The position numbers were made by a program, and so were the translations under genes. Below the pieces are notes generated by a model. The model made no database searches. It had not been told where the DNA came from and worked only from the letters and a program-made list of their open reading frames with translations. Below, piece after piece: positions 9,167 through 18,631 of a DNA stretch of 64,000 nucleotides. The DNA comes from UBA4408 sp002389785 (GTDB taxonomy: Bacteria > Bacteroidota > Bacteroidia > UBA4408), in assembly GCA_035438985.1 (NCBI GenBank), contig DAORJK010000010.1:74438-138437 (forward strand), written 5' to 3'. The first letter of the stretch is position 1, and every line of letters starts with the position of its first letter.

Positions 9167-9616
9167 GTGATTAATAAAAAGGAATTACACAAAGTTTGCT
9201 TTCAAAAGTTAAACGATAAAATACAATTTATTGAAAGTGCGCTCCTCGATTTAAAAAGTGCCAATCAAAATGATTCAAAAAGTTCAGCCGGCGACAAGCA
9301 TGAAACTGCTGGAGCGATGTTACATCTTGAGCAAGAAAAACTAAGCAGGCAACTGGGTGAATTACTAGCACAAAAAAAACAGTTTCAACAGCTACAACCC
9401 GAATTTCAATCTGAACAAGTTTTACACGGTAGTTTAATTGAATGCAAAGAAGGTTGGATTTATATAAGTATAGCTTTAGGTAATATTGTATATTTATCTA
9501 CTAACGTGAGTGTTATATCAACAGATTCGCCCTTGGCAAAGGCCTTATTCGGTGCTAAAAAGGGAGATACACTAACTGTAAATAATAGAGCATTCCATCT
9601 GTTGCAAGTTCAATAA
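9167..9616 (+). CDS. GreA/GreB-like coiled-coil protein
   Basis: 149 residues. The N-terminal half is charged and helical (coiled-coil, ~20-85). The C-terminal ~65 residues end in ISTDSPLAKALFGAKKGDTLTVN, closely resembling the SPxGKALxGKKxGDxV core of the GreA/GreB C-terminal domain. That family binds RNA polymerase and rescues arrested complexes. Here the N-terminal hairpin is not a textbook GreA one, so this is a relative rather than GreA itself. The start is GTG at 9167: an in-frame stop lies just before it, and the first internal ATG would remove the coiled coil. Confidence 0.6.
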   Translation: MINKKELHKVCFQKLNDKIQFIESALLDLKSANQNDSKSSAGDKHETAGAMLHLEQEKLSRQLGELLAQKKQFQQLQPEFQSEQVLHGSLIECKEGWIYISIALGNIVYLSTNVSVISTDSPLAKALFGAKKGDTLTVNNRAFHLLQVQ

Positions 9617-9632
9617 TTTGATCGATCACCAC

Positions 9633-10289
9633 CTATTTTGTAAGAGCATATTGTACCAAATTAGCACCCATTTTTAGCGCTTTTGAACGGGCTTCTTGGG
9701 AGTCTTTATGTACCTCATAATTTTCCCAACCATCGCCCAAATCGCTTTCGTAATCGTAAAAACAAACTAGGCGTCCTTCATAAACCAATCCAAAACCCTG
9801 AGCAGTTGTTCCATCGTGCTCGTGAATTTTAGGAGGACCATTATTAAAATCGAATCTTTGATGGTAAATAGGATGATTAAAAGGCAGTTCAACAAAATCA
9901 AGTTCAGGAAATACCTTTTTCATTTGAGGTCGAATAAATTTATCCATCCCATAATTATCACTGATGTGTAAAAATCCTCCTCCAATTAAGTAATTGCGAA
10001 GATTTTCGACTTCAGCCGGTGAAAATACCACATTGCCATGTCCCGTTAAATGCACAAAAGGATAATTAAAAATTTCGCTACTCCCAACTTCCACTGTAGC
10101 TTGTTCAGGATGAATGTTGGTTTTGAGATTATCGTTACAAAATTTAATTAAGTTAGGTAAGGAAGTTTCCAAATTAGCATACCAATCGCCGCCTCCATTG
10201 TATTTTAATAAAGCAATTTGAAAAGAAGGAGGAGTAGGAGTAAAAGAGCTTAGCAACGTGGTTGCTACTAAAATAAATAAGGTTCGCAT
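9633..10289 (-). CDS. DUF4159 secreted protein
   Basis: 218 residues from the ATG at 10289, giving the signal peptide MRTLFILVATTLLSSFTPTP; two Met codons further upstream would put extra residues before it. The mature part matches DUF4159: LLKYNGGGDWYANLETSLPN, then FVHLTGHGNVVFSPAEVENL and GGGFLHISDNYGMD, a flavodoxin/GATase-like fold of unknown function common in Bacteroidota. Expected to be periplasmic. The gene converges with the Gre-like gene and lies downstream of the giant secreted protein, with a terminator between them, so it is probably transcribed separately. Confidence 0.75.
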   Translation of the reverse strand: MRTLFILVATTLLSSFTPTPPSFQIALLKYNGGGDWYANLETSLPNLIKFCNDNLKTNIHPEQATVEVGSSEIFNYPFVHLTGHGNVVFSPAEVENLRNYLIGGGFLHISDNYGMDKFIRPQMKKVFPELDFVELPFNHPIYHQRFDFNNGPPKIHEHDGTTAQGFGLVYEGRLVCFYDYESDLGDGWENYEVHKDSQEARSKALKMGANLVQYALTK

Positions 10290-10310
10290 AGGCATTTGGA
10301 TGTACAAAGT

Positions 10311-10346
10311 AAAAAAAAATCCCTGAAACGCTTATTTCAAGGATTT
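10311..10346 (-). terminator. Rho-independent terminator of the giant T9SS gene
   Basis: Arms at 10317-10328 and 10335-10346 form a 12-base stem with one G-T pair and a 6-base loop. On the minus strand it is followed by a run of T (10311-10319). It ends the 10368-14861 gene. Confidence 0.75.
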
Positions 10347-10367
10347 CTATTAAATGTTAAAAGCTGT

Positions 10368-13300
10368 TTATTTGTTTTTAATAATCTTTTTAATCTCTGA
10401 TTTATCATCGATGGTTAAACGGTAAAAATATACTCCGTTGCTAAGTTTATCACCGTTAAACAACTGTGTTTGATTGCCCGATAAAATTACCTTATCCAAT
10501 AAGCTGGCAACTTTTTGTCCCATGTAGTTAAATACTTCTAAACTAACGATAGCTTCGTTTTCGAGCGAAAATGAAATTTCTGTTTGCCCCGAAAATGGAT
10601 TGGGTTGAACGGTGCTTAGGCTCGAAATACGCTCTGATGGTATATTCGTTTCTATAAATCCATTGGTTTTTAAATTAACACTTGCAGATTTGTTGTAAAG
10701 AATTTTACCATTGTTATCCCAATTGTCACGATCAAAATTTAGAACATTTCCACTTTGGTCCTGAATTACAATACTACTCAGGCTTTGTCCATTGTCGACT
10801 ATCATACTAAAATCATTATCTAAAGGCAGACTTGAATTTGCAATAGTAATAGTAAGTGTACTGCCTGATAAACTGGTGGTAAAGTTAACTGTAGCTCTTT
10901 TTTTCCAATAATCTCCAAATCCTTCAATTGATTTAAATACCACACCTCCCGGCAATTGAGAAATAAAACTTTGTTCGGCTAAGAATTTAAAATTTTTAGT
11001 AGGATGTATCAACAAGGTAGTAGGAGCATGGTTTGCATGATTTTTTAAATACACATTTTTCCAAGTGTTTACTAAGGTCGGATAGTTCAATGAATCTAAT
11101 ACATAATCCCGCACAACATCCGAATTAGTTAACGGTATTTCTAATAAGTTGGTTAGTGGTGCATCAAAATCCTGATATTCATGCAAGTAAAATGGAAAGT
11201 TGCTCAACACGTCGCAAGCAGTATTTGATGAACTAAATTCATAACCGAGATTCAGTAGTGTTTTTGTTTGCTGCGGATGTATTAGCAAAAATCCGGGTCG
11301 AAAGGCACGAACATTGGCATTTATATCACTTTGAAGTAAATTTTTTGAAACTTCCAATTCACCATAAAGTGTTGCACCAACTGTTGCACCGCCCCAATTA
11401 CTGGGTTGATATGAGAATTTAGTATTTCCGGGAACTCCCAAAGGTACTACACTTGTATCACTCATGTCGTTAAAGTGACCAACCGAATGACTGCTGATAT
11501 GATGCCCCTTTGTTAATAATGCGCTCATTTGAGCAAAATAAGGATCATAAAAATTACTCACGTTTAAATCCTGTGTATAATGTGTGGTAATAAAATAATT
11601 CGCTTTAATACCCATGCTTTGTTCATAGCTAGCAAAGGTATTCATCAATGCCATGCTGGTTGCAGCGTCAATATCGTGTGTTACAATTAATGCCGAGCGA
11701 CTGTTTTTAGGACTGGTATGTTTCCATACGCCTTTGTTGGTGTGACTGTTATAAATACCTCTTAGTAATAACGATAAAGCATCGGTACTTGGTTCAAAGG
11801 CATTGGTATAATCGCGTTGTGCTTCAAAGTCTTTATTTAACTGATTGCGTAAAATTATTTCTTTAAAAGATATACCAAATGCATATGCAAAGCCGGTACC
11901 ATATGCGTTTTTGGTGAAAGCAACCGTTCCATCATCATAATTAGCTAAAGCAGTTGCTCCATTTAAGGTATAACTGCGGGTATCAATAACATTGTTGAGT
12001 TGTAGGCTTCCTAAGGAGATCGTTTTTTCAAGTGAATCGTTAAACCATTTCAAACATGGATCGTTTCCGGCCGTATTCCAGGTTAGCGTATGTCGGGTAG
12101 TTTTACTTGAATAGCCTGAAATACCAAAGGAAGTGTAAAAATCACTTTCTTTTAATCTGCTAAATACTACCACTCCACCACTTTTAATAAAATTTTTAAT
12201 AACAGTTCTTTCGTCAGAAATAAGCACTCCACTTTCTACTGTGGAGGTTCCAACAATCATTTTGTAATTCTGAGCTTCAACTACACTGGTTGTTTCAACA
12301 TAGGGGATACCTGCAACTTCAAGCATGTATTTTAAACTATATAGATTGGCTTGGGTATATTCTTTATTTTGAACACTCAAATCAAGAATACACAATTCTC
12401 TTTTACGGGCAGCAGGAACAATGTTAACTGTTACAGAATTAGTGTTTACAATTTGCGGACTTGTACAAGTATTGCTGGAAGTTACCCTGCAATATATTAC
12501 ATCACCGTTTACCAATGTTTCATTCAAGTAATTGGCGGTATTATTTCCTACCATTACCCCATTTTTATACCATTGATACTTCGGAGAAACTCCACCATTG
12601 TTGCTACTTGCAGTAAAATAGCCCGTATTTCCCGACATAATTGTACTAGGTCCACTAAGTGTAGCAACTTGAATTGCCGGACCAACATTCACTGTAATTC
12701 CTTCCGATTCAACAGTGGTTGTAGTAAGGCATGTTTGATTCGATATTAATTTACAAGTAATTTCATCATTATTATTTAAGCTACTGGTAGTATAGGCACC
12801 GGTATTGGTAGTTTTGTAACTTCCGTTCACATACCATTTATAACTTGGACTAGAACCTCCATTTATTGCAACCGGGCTAAATGTTACGCTATTACCTTGA
12901 CAAATACTTGTGCTGCTTGCACTGATGGTAACTTCAGGGGTAGCTAAAGCGCCATTAACTGTAACAATCACCGGATTCGAAACAACTGTAGCTGAAGTAA
13001 CACATGCAAGGCTGCTCGTTAAGCTACAGGTAACCGAATTGTTATTTGTTAACGAAGAACTGGAAAAAACACCTGAATTGGTAGCTACCAATGCATTATC
13101 AACATACCATTTATAAACAGGTGAAGAACCAGCATTACTAACTACAGGTGTAAAGATCACTGTATGTCCTTGACAAATTGAACTTGCGTTTGCACTTATA
13201 GTAACTGTTGGCGTTACAAGCACTCCGGCTACTGTAACAGTTATCGGATTTGAATTAACAGTACTCGCTGTAACACAGGATAAAGACGAAATCATGGTAC

Positions 13301-14861
13301 AAGACACTACATCGTTGTTTTGCAAGCTAGAAGTAGTAAAGGTTCCAGAATTGGTGCTTGCCAATGATGAATTTATAAACCATTGATATTGAGGGTTGCT
13401 ACCACCGTTAGTCGATACCGGTGTAAAACTAACTGTGCTACCTGCACAAAAGCTACTGCTACTTGCACTTATACTTAAAGTAGGTGTAACTGCCGATCCA
13501 CCAATTGTCATTGTAATAATGTTGGAGGTTTTTGTTGTTAAACTTGCGCAGGATAAACTGGAAGTCATTACACATTTAACCTTATCTTGATTTGATAAGG
13601 TACTGCTAACAAAATTTCCATTTGTAGTTGATTTCAGCGTATTGTTAACATACCATTTGTAGAATCCACTTGGTCCAAGGTAAGTTGAAGTTGGAGTAAA
13701 CGTTACAGGAACACCGGAGCAACTGCTAGTGGTACTAGCTGCTATTGATATTGTGGGAGTAACAGAAGAAGGATAAACCGTAGTTGTTATTGAATTTGAA
13801 TTGACAGCGCTTGGGCTTATGCATGCCAAACTTGAAGTCATGTTACAATAAACCACATCGTTATCGGCTATTGTGCTATTCGTATAAGCTCCTGAATTAG
13901 TAGATTTTAATACCCCGTTTACATACCACTTATAAATTGGTGAAGATCCCGCATTGCTTGCAGTAGGTGTAAAAGTTACAGGAGTACCCGGACAAACAGC
14001 ACTATGACTTGAAACTATAGATACAGCAGGAGAACCTGAAGCGCTTCCAACTGAGATAGTAACAGCATTTGAGGTTGCGATTGAAGGACTTGCACATGCT
14101 AAATTTGATGTTAATTGACACGTTACAACATCGCCATTAACAAAGGATGAAGAAGAAAAAGCGCCACTGGTGCCGACTTGTTGAATTCCGTTAATAAACC
14201 ATTTATAAGTAGGGTTAGTTCCGCCATTGCTAACCGAACTAGCAAACAGCACATTGGTACCTGCACAAATGGAAGTACCGGAAGCATTGATTGAAATAGA
14301 AGGAGTTAACATAGCTCCACCGGTTAACGTTCTGTTACCAGCAGGATTGTTGTCAATTGCTGTATATGAACCAGCTCCTAAACCAGTGATTATTAAAGAT
14401 CCTGGAACAACAGAAGCATCCAGCACGTCGGTACCACAAGGTACTACCGAAGAAATATCATACACAAATATCAAGTAACGAGGATTGATACCCAAGTTAG
14501 TTTGATTAAAATTAAAAGTAATGGTACCGGATGGATTGCTAATGCTATCTAATCGGATGGCGCCACTTAGGCTGTTCGATGTGTTAATGAATATTTTAGC
14601 TTTACTCACATCCGCATTGTTGGTGTTGGCAAGAGCAAAACTAACAGAACTCACACCCCATTTCCCGGTGGAAGTTGCAATTGCTTCTAGCTTTAAATAA
14701 AGTATACCTTGATTTTTAGAATTATTGCTAACTGCCCCGGTAGTTTGGTAGGCAGTTGCTTTGGTAAATTGTGCAGCTTTAACTCCGGTAGAACATAGGA
14801 AGCAAAAAACGGCAATACAAAAAATAACGCGAAAGTGGTTTAGTATAAAAGTGTGGTTCAT
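10368..14861 (-). CDS. Giant T9SS-secreted protein, Ig-like repeats plus deacetylase-like domain
   Basis: About 1497 residues from the ATG at 14861, chosen because it starts a good signal peptide (NHTFILNHFRVIFCIAVF then CFLCSTGVKA). Order: an N-terminal BNR_assoc_N-like beta domain (~30-180), seven Ig-like repeats of ~90 residues (each with K/QWY/F-x-N-G and SSLxNxDxVxC), and a Rossmann/GATase-like segment (ELCILDLSVQ to KSGGVVVFSR). Next comes a NodB-like domain with THDID (~1060) and SHSVGH (~1120), then a C-terminal T9SS sorting domain (VQPNPFSGQTEI to the end). The Asp/His motifs suggest a metal-dependent polysaccharide deacetylase acting at or outside the outer membrane, with the Ig array as a stalk. 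Substrate unknown. Monocistronic, with a terminator after it. Confidence 0.8.
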   Translation of the reverse strand: MNHTFILNHFRVIFCIAVFCFLCSTGVKAAQFTKATAYQTTGAVSNNSKNQGILYLKLEAIATSTGKWGVSSVSFALANTNNADVSKAKIFINTSNSLSGAIRLDSISNPSGTITFNFNQTNLGINPRYLIFVYDISSVVPCGTDVLDASVVPGSLIITGLGAGSYTAIDNNPAGNRTLTGGAMLTPSISINASGTSICAGTNVLFASSVSNGGTNPTYKWFINGIQQVGTSGAFSSSSFVNGDVVTCQLTSNLACASPSIATSNAVTISVGSASGSPAVSIVSSHSAVCPGTPVTFTPTASNAGSSPIYKWYVNGVLKSTNSGAYTNSTIADNDVVYCNMTSSLACISPSAVNSNSITTTVYPSSVTPTISIAASTTSSCSGVPVTFTPTSTYLGPSGFYKWYVNNTLKSTTNGNFVSSTLSNQDKVKCVMTSSLSCASLTTKTSNIITMTIGGSAVTPTLSISASSSSFCAGSTVSFTPVSTNGGSNPQYQWFINSSLASTNSGTFTTSSLQNNDVVSCTMISSLSCVTASTVNSNPITVTVAGVLVTPTVTISANASSICQGHTVIFTPVVSNAGSSPVYKWYVDNALVATNSGVFSSSSLTNNNSVTCSLTSSLACVTSATVVSNPVIVTVNGALATPEVTISASSTSICQGNSVTFSPVAINGGSSPSYKWYVNGSYKTTNTGAYTTSSLNNNDEITCKLISNQTCLTTTTVESEGITVNVGPAIQVATLSGPSTIMSGNTGYFTASSNNGGVSPKYQWYKNGVMVGNNTANYLNETLVNGDVIYCRVTSSNTCTSPQIVNTNSVTVNIVPAARKRELCILDLSVQNKEYTQANLYSLKYMLEVAGIPYVETTSVVEAQNYKMIVGTSTVESGVLISDERTVIKNFIKSGGVVVFSRLKESDFYTSFGISGYSSKTTRHTLTWNTAGNDPCLKWFNDSLEKTISLGSLQLNNVIDTRSYTLNGATALANYDDGTVAFTKNAYGTGFAYAFGISFKEIILRNQLNKDFEAQRDYTNAFEPSTDALSLLLRGIYNSHTNKGVWKHTSPKNSRSALIVTHDIDAATSMALMNTFASYEQSMGIKANYFITTHYTQDLNVSNFYDPYFAQMSALLTKGHHISSHSVGHFNDMSDTSVVPLGVPGNTKFSYQPSNWGGATVGATLYGELEVSKNLLQSDINANVRAFRPGFLLIHPQQTKTLLNLGYEFSSSNTACDVLSNFPFYLHEYQDFDAPLTNLLEIPLTNSDVVRDYVLDSLNYPTLVNTWKNVYLKNHANHAPTTLLIHPTKNFKFLAEQSFISQLPGGVVFKSIEGFGDYWKKRATVNFTTSLSGSTLTITIANSSLPLDNDFSMIVDNGQSLSSIVIQDQSGNVLNFDRDNWDNNGKILYNKSASVNLKTNGFIETNIPSERISSLSTVQPNPFSGQTEISFSLENEAIVSLEVFNYMGQKVASLLDKVILSGNQTQLFNGDKLSNGVYFYRLTIDDKSEIKKIIKNK
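12425..14310 (-). repeat. Seven tandem Ig-like coding repeats
   Basis: About 1.9 kb of the giant gene encodes seven successive ~90-residue units. Each has a Cys near its start (SIC, SVC, SSC or SFC), a W(Y/F)-x-N core and a Cys near its end (VTCQL, VYCNM, VKCVM and similar). Units have diverged at the nucleotide level, so this is an old protein repeat, not a recent DNA duplication. Confidence 0.85.
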
Positions 14862-15169
14862 AGTTCTAATAAAAAGCAGGAATATCCTATCCAAAGAAGA
14901 CATTCAGACGTTTACTCAAAAATGGATTCCAAAGTTACATATTAATAAATTTTTTTTAGGGTTCAAAATCACTAATTGGGAAAAATTAGCGGTTAAGCGG
15001 GAATGAAAAATTTGAGACATTTATCCCTAATTGATTTAGCTCCAACGAAAAATTTAAAACAAATCGGCTTTTTCACTGTTCTTAATTAAAATTTAATAAA
15101 CTCATGCTAAATCTCTATTCATAAAAAATTCGATATTTACGAGCGATTTTACACTATAAAAACCTTTTT
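14862..15169. other. Divergent intergenic region, no gene seen
   Basis: About 308 AT-rich bases between the divergent giant T9SS gene and the 15170 gene. Promoters for both must be here, but no element fits the consensus well. No hairpin or short coding region is convincing. Confidence 0.4.
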
Positions 15170-15691
15170 ATGGATCCATTTTTTCAACTTTTATTGTACA
15201 CCGTTCCTTCGATTATAGTTTTTTTAACGGCCTATTTTGTTTTAAAGCAATTTATGGATAAGGAATATAAGAACAAATTAGCGGAATTGCGCATGAATAA
15301 TCAAAGCATAATTACGCCTATTCGTTTGCAAGCTTGTGAGCGAATTGTGCTTTTTTGCGAGCGCATTGCCATTAATAGCATGGTGATGCGATTGCATCGT
15401 CAAGGAATGAGTGCCCGGTTGTTACATTCAGAATTGCTTACTACCATTCGTAATGAATACGAACACAATATTTCACAACAAATTTATGTAAGTAAGGCTG
15501 CCTGGGATGCAGTAAAAAGTGCAAAAGAAGAAACTATAAAGGCCATTAACATTGCAGCAACCAAAGTTGCCGACGATGCAAGCGGTCTGGATTTATGTAC
15601 CGTAATTTTAGATCTTTCAACAAAAGTTGACAAACTACCAACCGATTACGCAATAGATGTGTTGAAAGCAGAACTAAGACAAATTTTTTAG
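15170..15691 (+). CDS. DUF7935-like membrane-anchored protein
   Basis: 173 residues with one N-terminal membrane helix (LLLYTVPSIIVFLTAYFVL, ~8-26) followed by an all-helical cytoplasmic domain (IRLQACERIVLFCERI, then LLTTIRNEYEHNISQQIYVS). It resembles the Bacteroidota family DUF7935, whose members I recall next to methylmalonyl-CoA mutase genes. Here too the mutase starts 5 bases after the stop, so the two are surely co-transcribed. Function unknown; a membrane tether or regulator of the mutase is a guess from context only. Confidence 0.6.
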   Translation: MDPFFQLLLYTVPSIIVFLTAYFVLKQFMDKEYKNKLAELRMNNQSIITPIRLQACERIVLFCERIAINSMVMRLHRQGMSARLLHSELLTTIRNEYEHNISQQIYVSKAAWDAVKSAKEETIKAINIAATKVADDASGLDLCTVILDLSTKVDKLPTDYAIDVLKAELRQIF

Positions 15692-15696
15692 AAAGA

Positions 15697-17283
15697 ATGG
15701 AAGAAAAACAACGCAAGGATAAGTTTGTTACCGATTCAGGAATAGAGATTAAACCTTGTTACACAGCCGAGGATTTAGGTTCAGCGCCCAAAACGGAAAT
15801 GGAATTGCCGGGAAAATTTCCATTTACAAGAGGAGTTCAAGAAACGATGTATCGTTCAAAGCTATGGACCATGCGCCAATATGCAGGTTTTAGCACTGCC
15901 GAAGAATCCAATAAGCGCTATCATTATTTATTGAAAAACGGTACTACCGGCCTTAGTGTTGCCTTTGATTTACCCACTCAAATAGGTTACGATAGTAGTC
16001 ACGATTTTGCCGACGGGGAGGTGGGTAAAGCCGGGGTTGCCATTGATACATTGAGAGATATTGAAATATTGTTTGACGGTATAAAGCTCGAAAACATTAC
16101 TACTTCCATGACAATAAATTCAACCGCTTCCATTTTGCTTGGCATGTACATAGCTTTAGCAAAAAAGCAAGGGGCTGATTTGAAAAAAATATCGGGAACT
16201 ATACAAAACGATTTACTTAAAGAATATGCTGCTCGAGGAACTTACATTTATCCTCCTAAGCCAAGCATGCGAATTATTACCGATATTTTTGAATATTGCA
16301 GTAAAGAAGTGCCCAAATGGAATACAATTTCCATCAGCGGGTATCATATTCGTGAAGCGGGTTCAACTGCAGTGCAGGAATTGGCATTTACGCTAGCAAA
16401 TGGTAAATCTTATTTAAAAGCTGCAATAGAAAAGGGATTAGATATTAATGTGTTTGCAAAACGGTTGAGTTTTTTCTTTAATGCACATAATAATTTATTT
16501 GAAGAAGTTGCAAAATTCAGAGCAGCGCGTCGCATGTGGGCAAAAATTACGAGAGAATTGGGTGCTACCGATGAACGAGCCATGATGTTGCGTTTTCATA
16601 CACAAACCGGTGGAAGTACCTTAACCGCCCAGCAACCTCAAAACAACATTGTAAGAGTAACAACACAGGCTTTGTCAGCAGTATTAGGTGGAACACAATC
16701 GTTGCATACGAATGGGTACGATGAAGCCATTGCCTTACCTACCGAAGAAGCTGCCCGAATCGCATTGCGTACGCAGCAAATAATTGCATTTGAAAGCGGA
16801 GTTGCCGATACAGTTGATCCATTGGCAGGTTCCTATTATGTAGAAGCCCTTACAAATGAAGTGGAAGCCGCGGCTTGGGAATATATACATAAAATTGATG
16901 CCATGGGTGGCTCGGTTGAAGCCATTGAAGAAGGGTACATGCAAGAGGAAATTGCCAAGTCAGCATATTTGTATCAAAGTAATATTCAAAATGGGAGTAA
17001 AATAATTGTGGGTCAAAATAAATTCGAAATTGCCGAAAAACCACTGCAAGATATTCTTACCATTGACGATTCCATTCGAAAGGTACAGATTGATAAAATT
17101 AATAAAGTAAAAGCGGAGCGCGATGCTACCAAAGTAAAAGAGTTGTTAGCCGGTTTAGAAGCCGCTGCAAAATCGGATACGAATCTGATGCCGTTAATTT
17201 TGGAGGCTTGCGAAAATTACGCAACTCTTGGCGAAATAGCTGATACAATGAGGAGTGTATTTGGAGAATACAAATCCAATTAA
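15697..17283 (+). CDS. Methylmalonyl-CoA mutase catalytic subunit without B12 domain
   Basis: 528 residues covering the TIM-barrel half of acyl-CoA mutases. The residues that bind the methylmalonyl carboxylate, Tyr (RQYAGFST, Y62) and Arg (AARGTYIYPP, R180), are both present, as is the catalytic His (SGYHIREAG, H217). Their spacing (118 and 37) equals that of Y89, R207 and H244 of the Propionibacterium enzyme. This argues for methylmalonyl-CoA/succinyl-CoA interconversion rather than isobutyryl- or hydroxyisobutyryl-CoA. The cobalamin-binding domain (DxHxxG) normally fused or encoded next door is absent here and nowhere in the window, so a separate B12 subunit elsewhere is expected. Co-transcribed with the upstream DUF7935-like gene. 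Confidence 0.85.
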   Translation: MEEKQRKDKFVTDSGIEIKPCYTAEDLGSAPKTEMELPGKFPFTRGVQETMYRSKLWTMRQYAGFSTAEESNKRYHYLLKNGTTGLSVAFDLPTQIGYDSSHDFADGEVGKAGVAIDTLRDIEILFDGIKLENITTSMTINSTASILLGMYIALAKKQGADLKKISGTIQNDLLKEYAARGTYIYPPKPSMRIITDIFEYCSKEVPKWNTISISGYHIREAGSTAVQELAFTLANGKSYLKAAIEKGLDINVFAKRLSFFFNAHNNLFEEVAKFRAARRMWAKITRELGATDERAMMLRFHTQTGGSTLTAQQPQNNIVRVTTQALSAVLGGTQSLHTNGYDEAIALPTEEAARIALRTQQIIAFESGVADTVDPLAGSYYVEALTNEVEAAAWEYIHKIDAMGGSVEAIEEGYMQEEIAKSAYLYQSNIQNGSKIIVGQNKFEIAEKPLQDILTIDDSIRKVQIDKINKVKAERDATKVKELLAGLEAAAKSDTNLMPLILEACENYATLGEIADTMRSVFGEYKSN

Positions 17284-17356
17284 TTTATAATCCTAGCTGA
17301 TTTATATCAGTTTGGAAATTTTTATTTAGAAGTAATTTCAACAAAATTTTAGCATA

Positions 17357-18598
17357 ATGAAAACCGAAAAAGTAGATGTATTAGTAATTGGAGCAGGTCC
17401 TGCAGGAACAATAGCTGCCAGCATGATTCATAAAAAAGGTTTTAAAGTGAAAATTGTGGAACGCGAGAAATTTCCCCGTTTTGTGATTGGTGAAAGTTTG
17501 CTTCCGCGCGTTATGGATCATTTGGAGGAAGCTGGTCTTTTAGATAAAATTAAACAGGCCGGATTTCAAGAAAAGTTTGGCGCCAAGTTCGTTCGAGGAA
17601 ATGAGGTATGTGATTTCAATTTTTCTGAACAATTCACCAAAGGATGGAATTGGACCTGGCAAGTGCCCAGAGCTAATTTTGATCAACTCCTTTCACAAGG
17701 AGTAGCCGAAATGGGAGTGGATGTTGAACATCAATGCGCAGTTACCAACATTGAGTTTAAGGGTACAAATTCAACAACTACAGTTATTGACGCCAACAAA
17801 GAAGAAAAGCAAATTGAAGCTCGCTATATAGTTGATGCGAGTGGTTATGGAAGGGTAATACCGCGCATGTTTAATTTAGACAAGCCATCAAACTTTGAAC
17901 CGCGTAAAACTCACTTTGTACATTTTAGAGATTTAAAGCGTCCTGAAGGTATCGATGGAAATCGTATTACCGTAGTTGTGCATCAATTGCGAACTTGGAT
18001 TTGGATTATACCGTTTAGCAATGGAATTACCTCAGTAGGTTTTGTTGCTGATCCTGAATTTTACAACGAATATTCTGAAAATTTTGTAGAACGCATGCGT
18101 GGAATCATTGCATCCAATGAACATACACGAGATAGATTTAAGGATGCAGAAATGGTATTTGAACCTCGCACCATTGAAGGTTATGCTATCAGTACCAAAC
18201 AATTGTTTGGAGAAGGCTATGTGCTATGTGGAAATGCAACCGAGTTTTTAGATCCGGTATTTTCTAGTGGAGTTACTTTTGCAATGGAAAGTGGAAATAA
18301 AGCCGGTAAACTTGTAAGTAAATTTTTGAATAACGAACAAGTGAACTGGCAAGAAGAGTATACCGATTACATGATGCAAGGTATTAACACCTTTAGAACA
18401 TACGTGAGCAGCTGGTACAATGGTGATTTGCACGAAATATTTTTTGCAGGTACATCCAGCAATCCTGAAATAAAAAAGCAAATTTGCTCCGTACTTGCAG
18501 GTTATGTTTGGGATCTTGAAAACCCATTTGTAAAAAAGCACGAAAGGGCAGTAAAATCGTTGGCTCAAGTGATACGCATGGGAACTGAAGCTAATTAA
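17357..18598 (+). CDS. Flavin-dependent halogenase-like monooxygenase
   Basis: 413 residues. The N-terminal FAD motif VIGAGPAGTIAASM is followed by GESLLPRVMDHLEEAGLL, usual in the tryptophan-halogenase/geranylgeranyl-reductase superfamily. WIWIIP (214-219) matches the WxWxIP halogenase signature exactly. EKFGAKFVRG (72-81) resembles the region that holds the active-site Lys of single-component halogenases (candidate K73). Family members without halogenase activity are common, so hydroxylation or reduction remains possible. It lies 73 bases after the mutase and ends in a strong terminator; it has no biosynthetic neighbours apart from the carrier operon ~9 kb away. Cytoplasmic. Confidence 0.7.
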   Translation: MKTEKVDVLVIGAGPAGTIAASMIHKKGFKVKIVEREKFPRFVIGESLLPRVMDHLEEAGLLDKIKQAGFQEKFGAKFVRGNEVCDFNFSEQFTKGWNWTWQVPRANFDQLLSQGVAEMGVDVEHQCAVTNIEFKGTNSTTTVIDANKEEKQIEARYIVDASGYGRVIPRMFNLDKPSNFEPRKTHFVHFRDLKRPEGIDGNRITVVVHQLRTWIWIIPFSNGITSVGFVADPEFYNEYSENFVERMRGIIASNEHTRDRFKDAEMVFEPRTIEGYAISTKQLFGEGYVLCGNATEFLDPVFSSGVTFAMESGNKAGKLVSKFLNNEQVNWQEEYTDYMMQGINTFRTYVSSWYNGDLHEIFFAGTSSNPEIKKQICSVLAGYVWDLENPFVKKHERAVKSLAQVIRMGTEAN

Positions 18599-18631
18599 TT
18601 TCTTTAGCTATTTGCTTATTCAGTTTTTGAA

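Noticed and set aside
12351..12749. 132-codon plus-strand frame within the giant T9SS gene
   Set aside because: Antisense shadow of the Ig repeats; no start context or protein pattern.
12425..14310. Regular ~270-base periodicity that could suggest a CRISPR or DNA satellite
   Set aside because: The period equals ~90 codons in one continuous frame, and the units differ at most third positions; these are Ig-like protein repeats.
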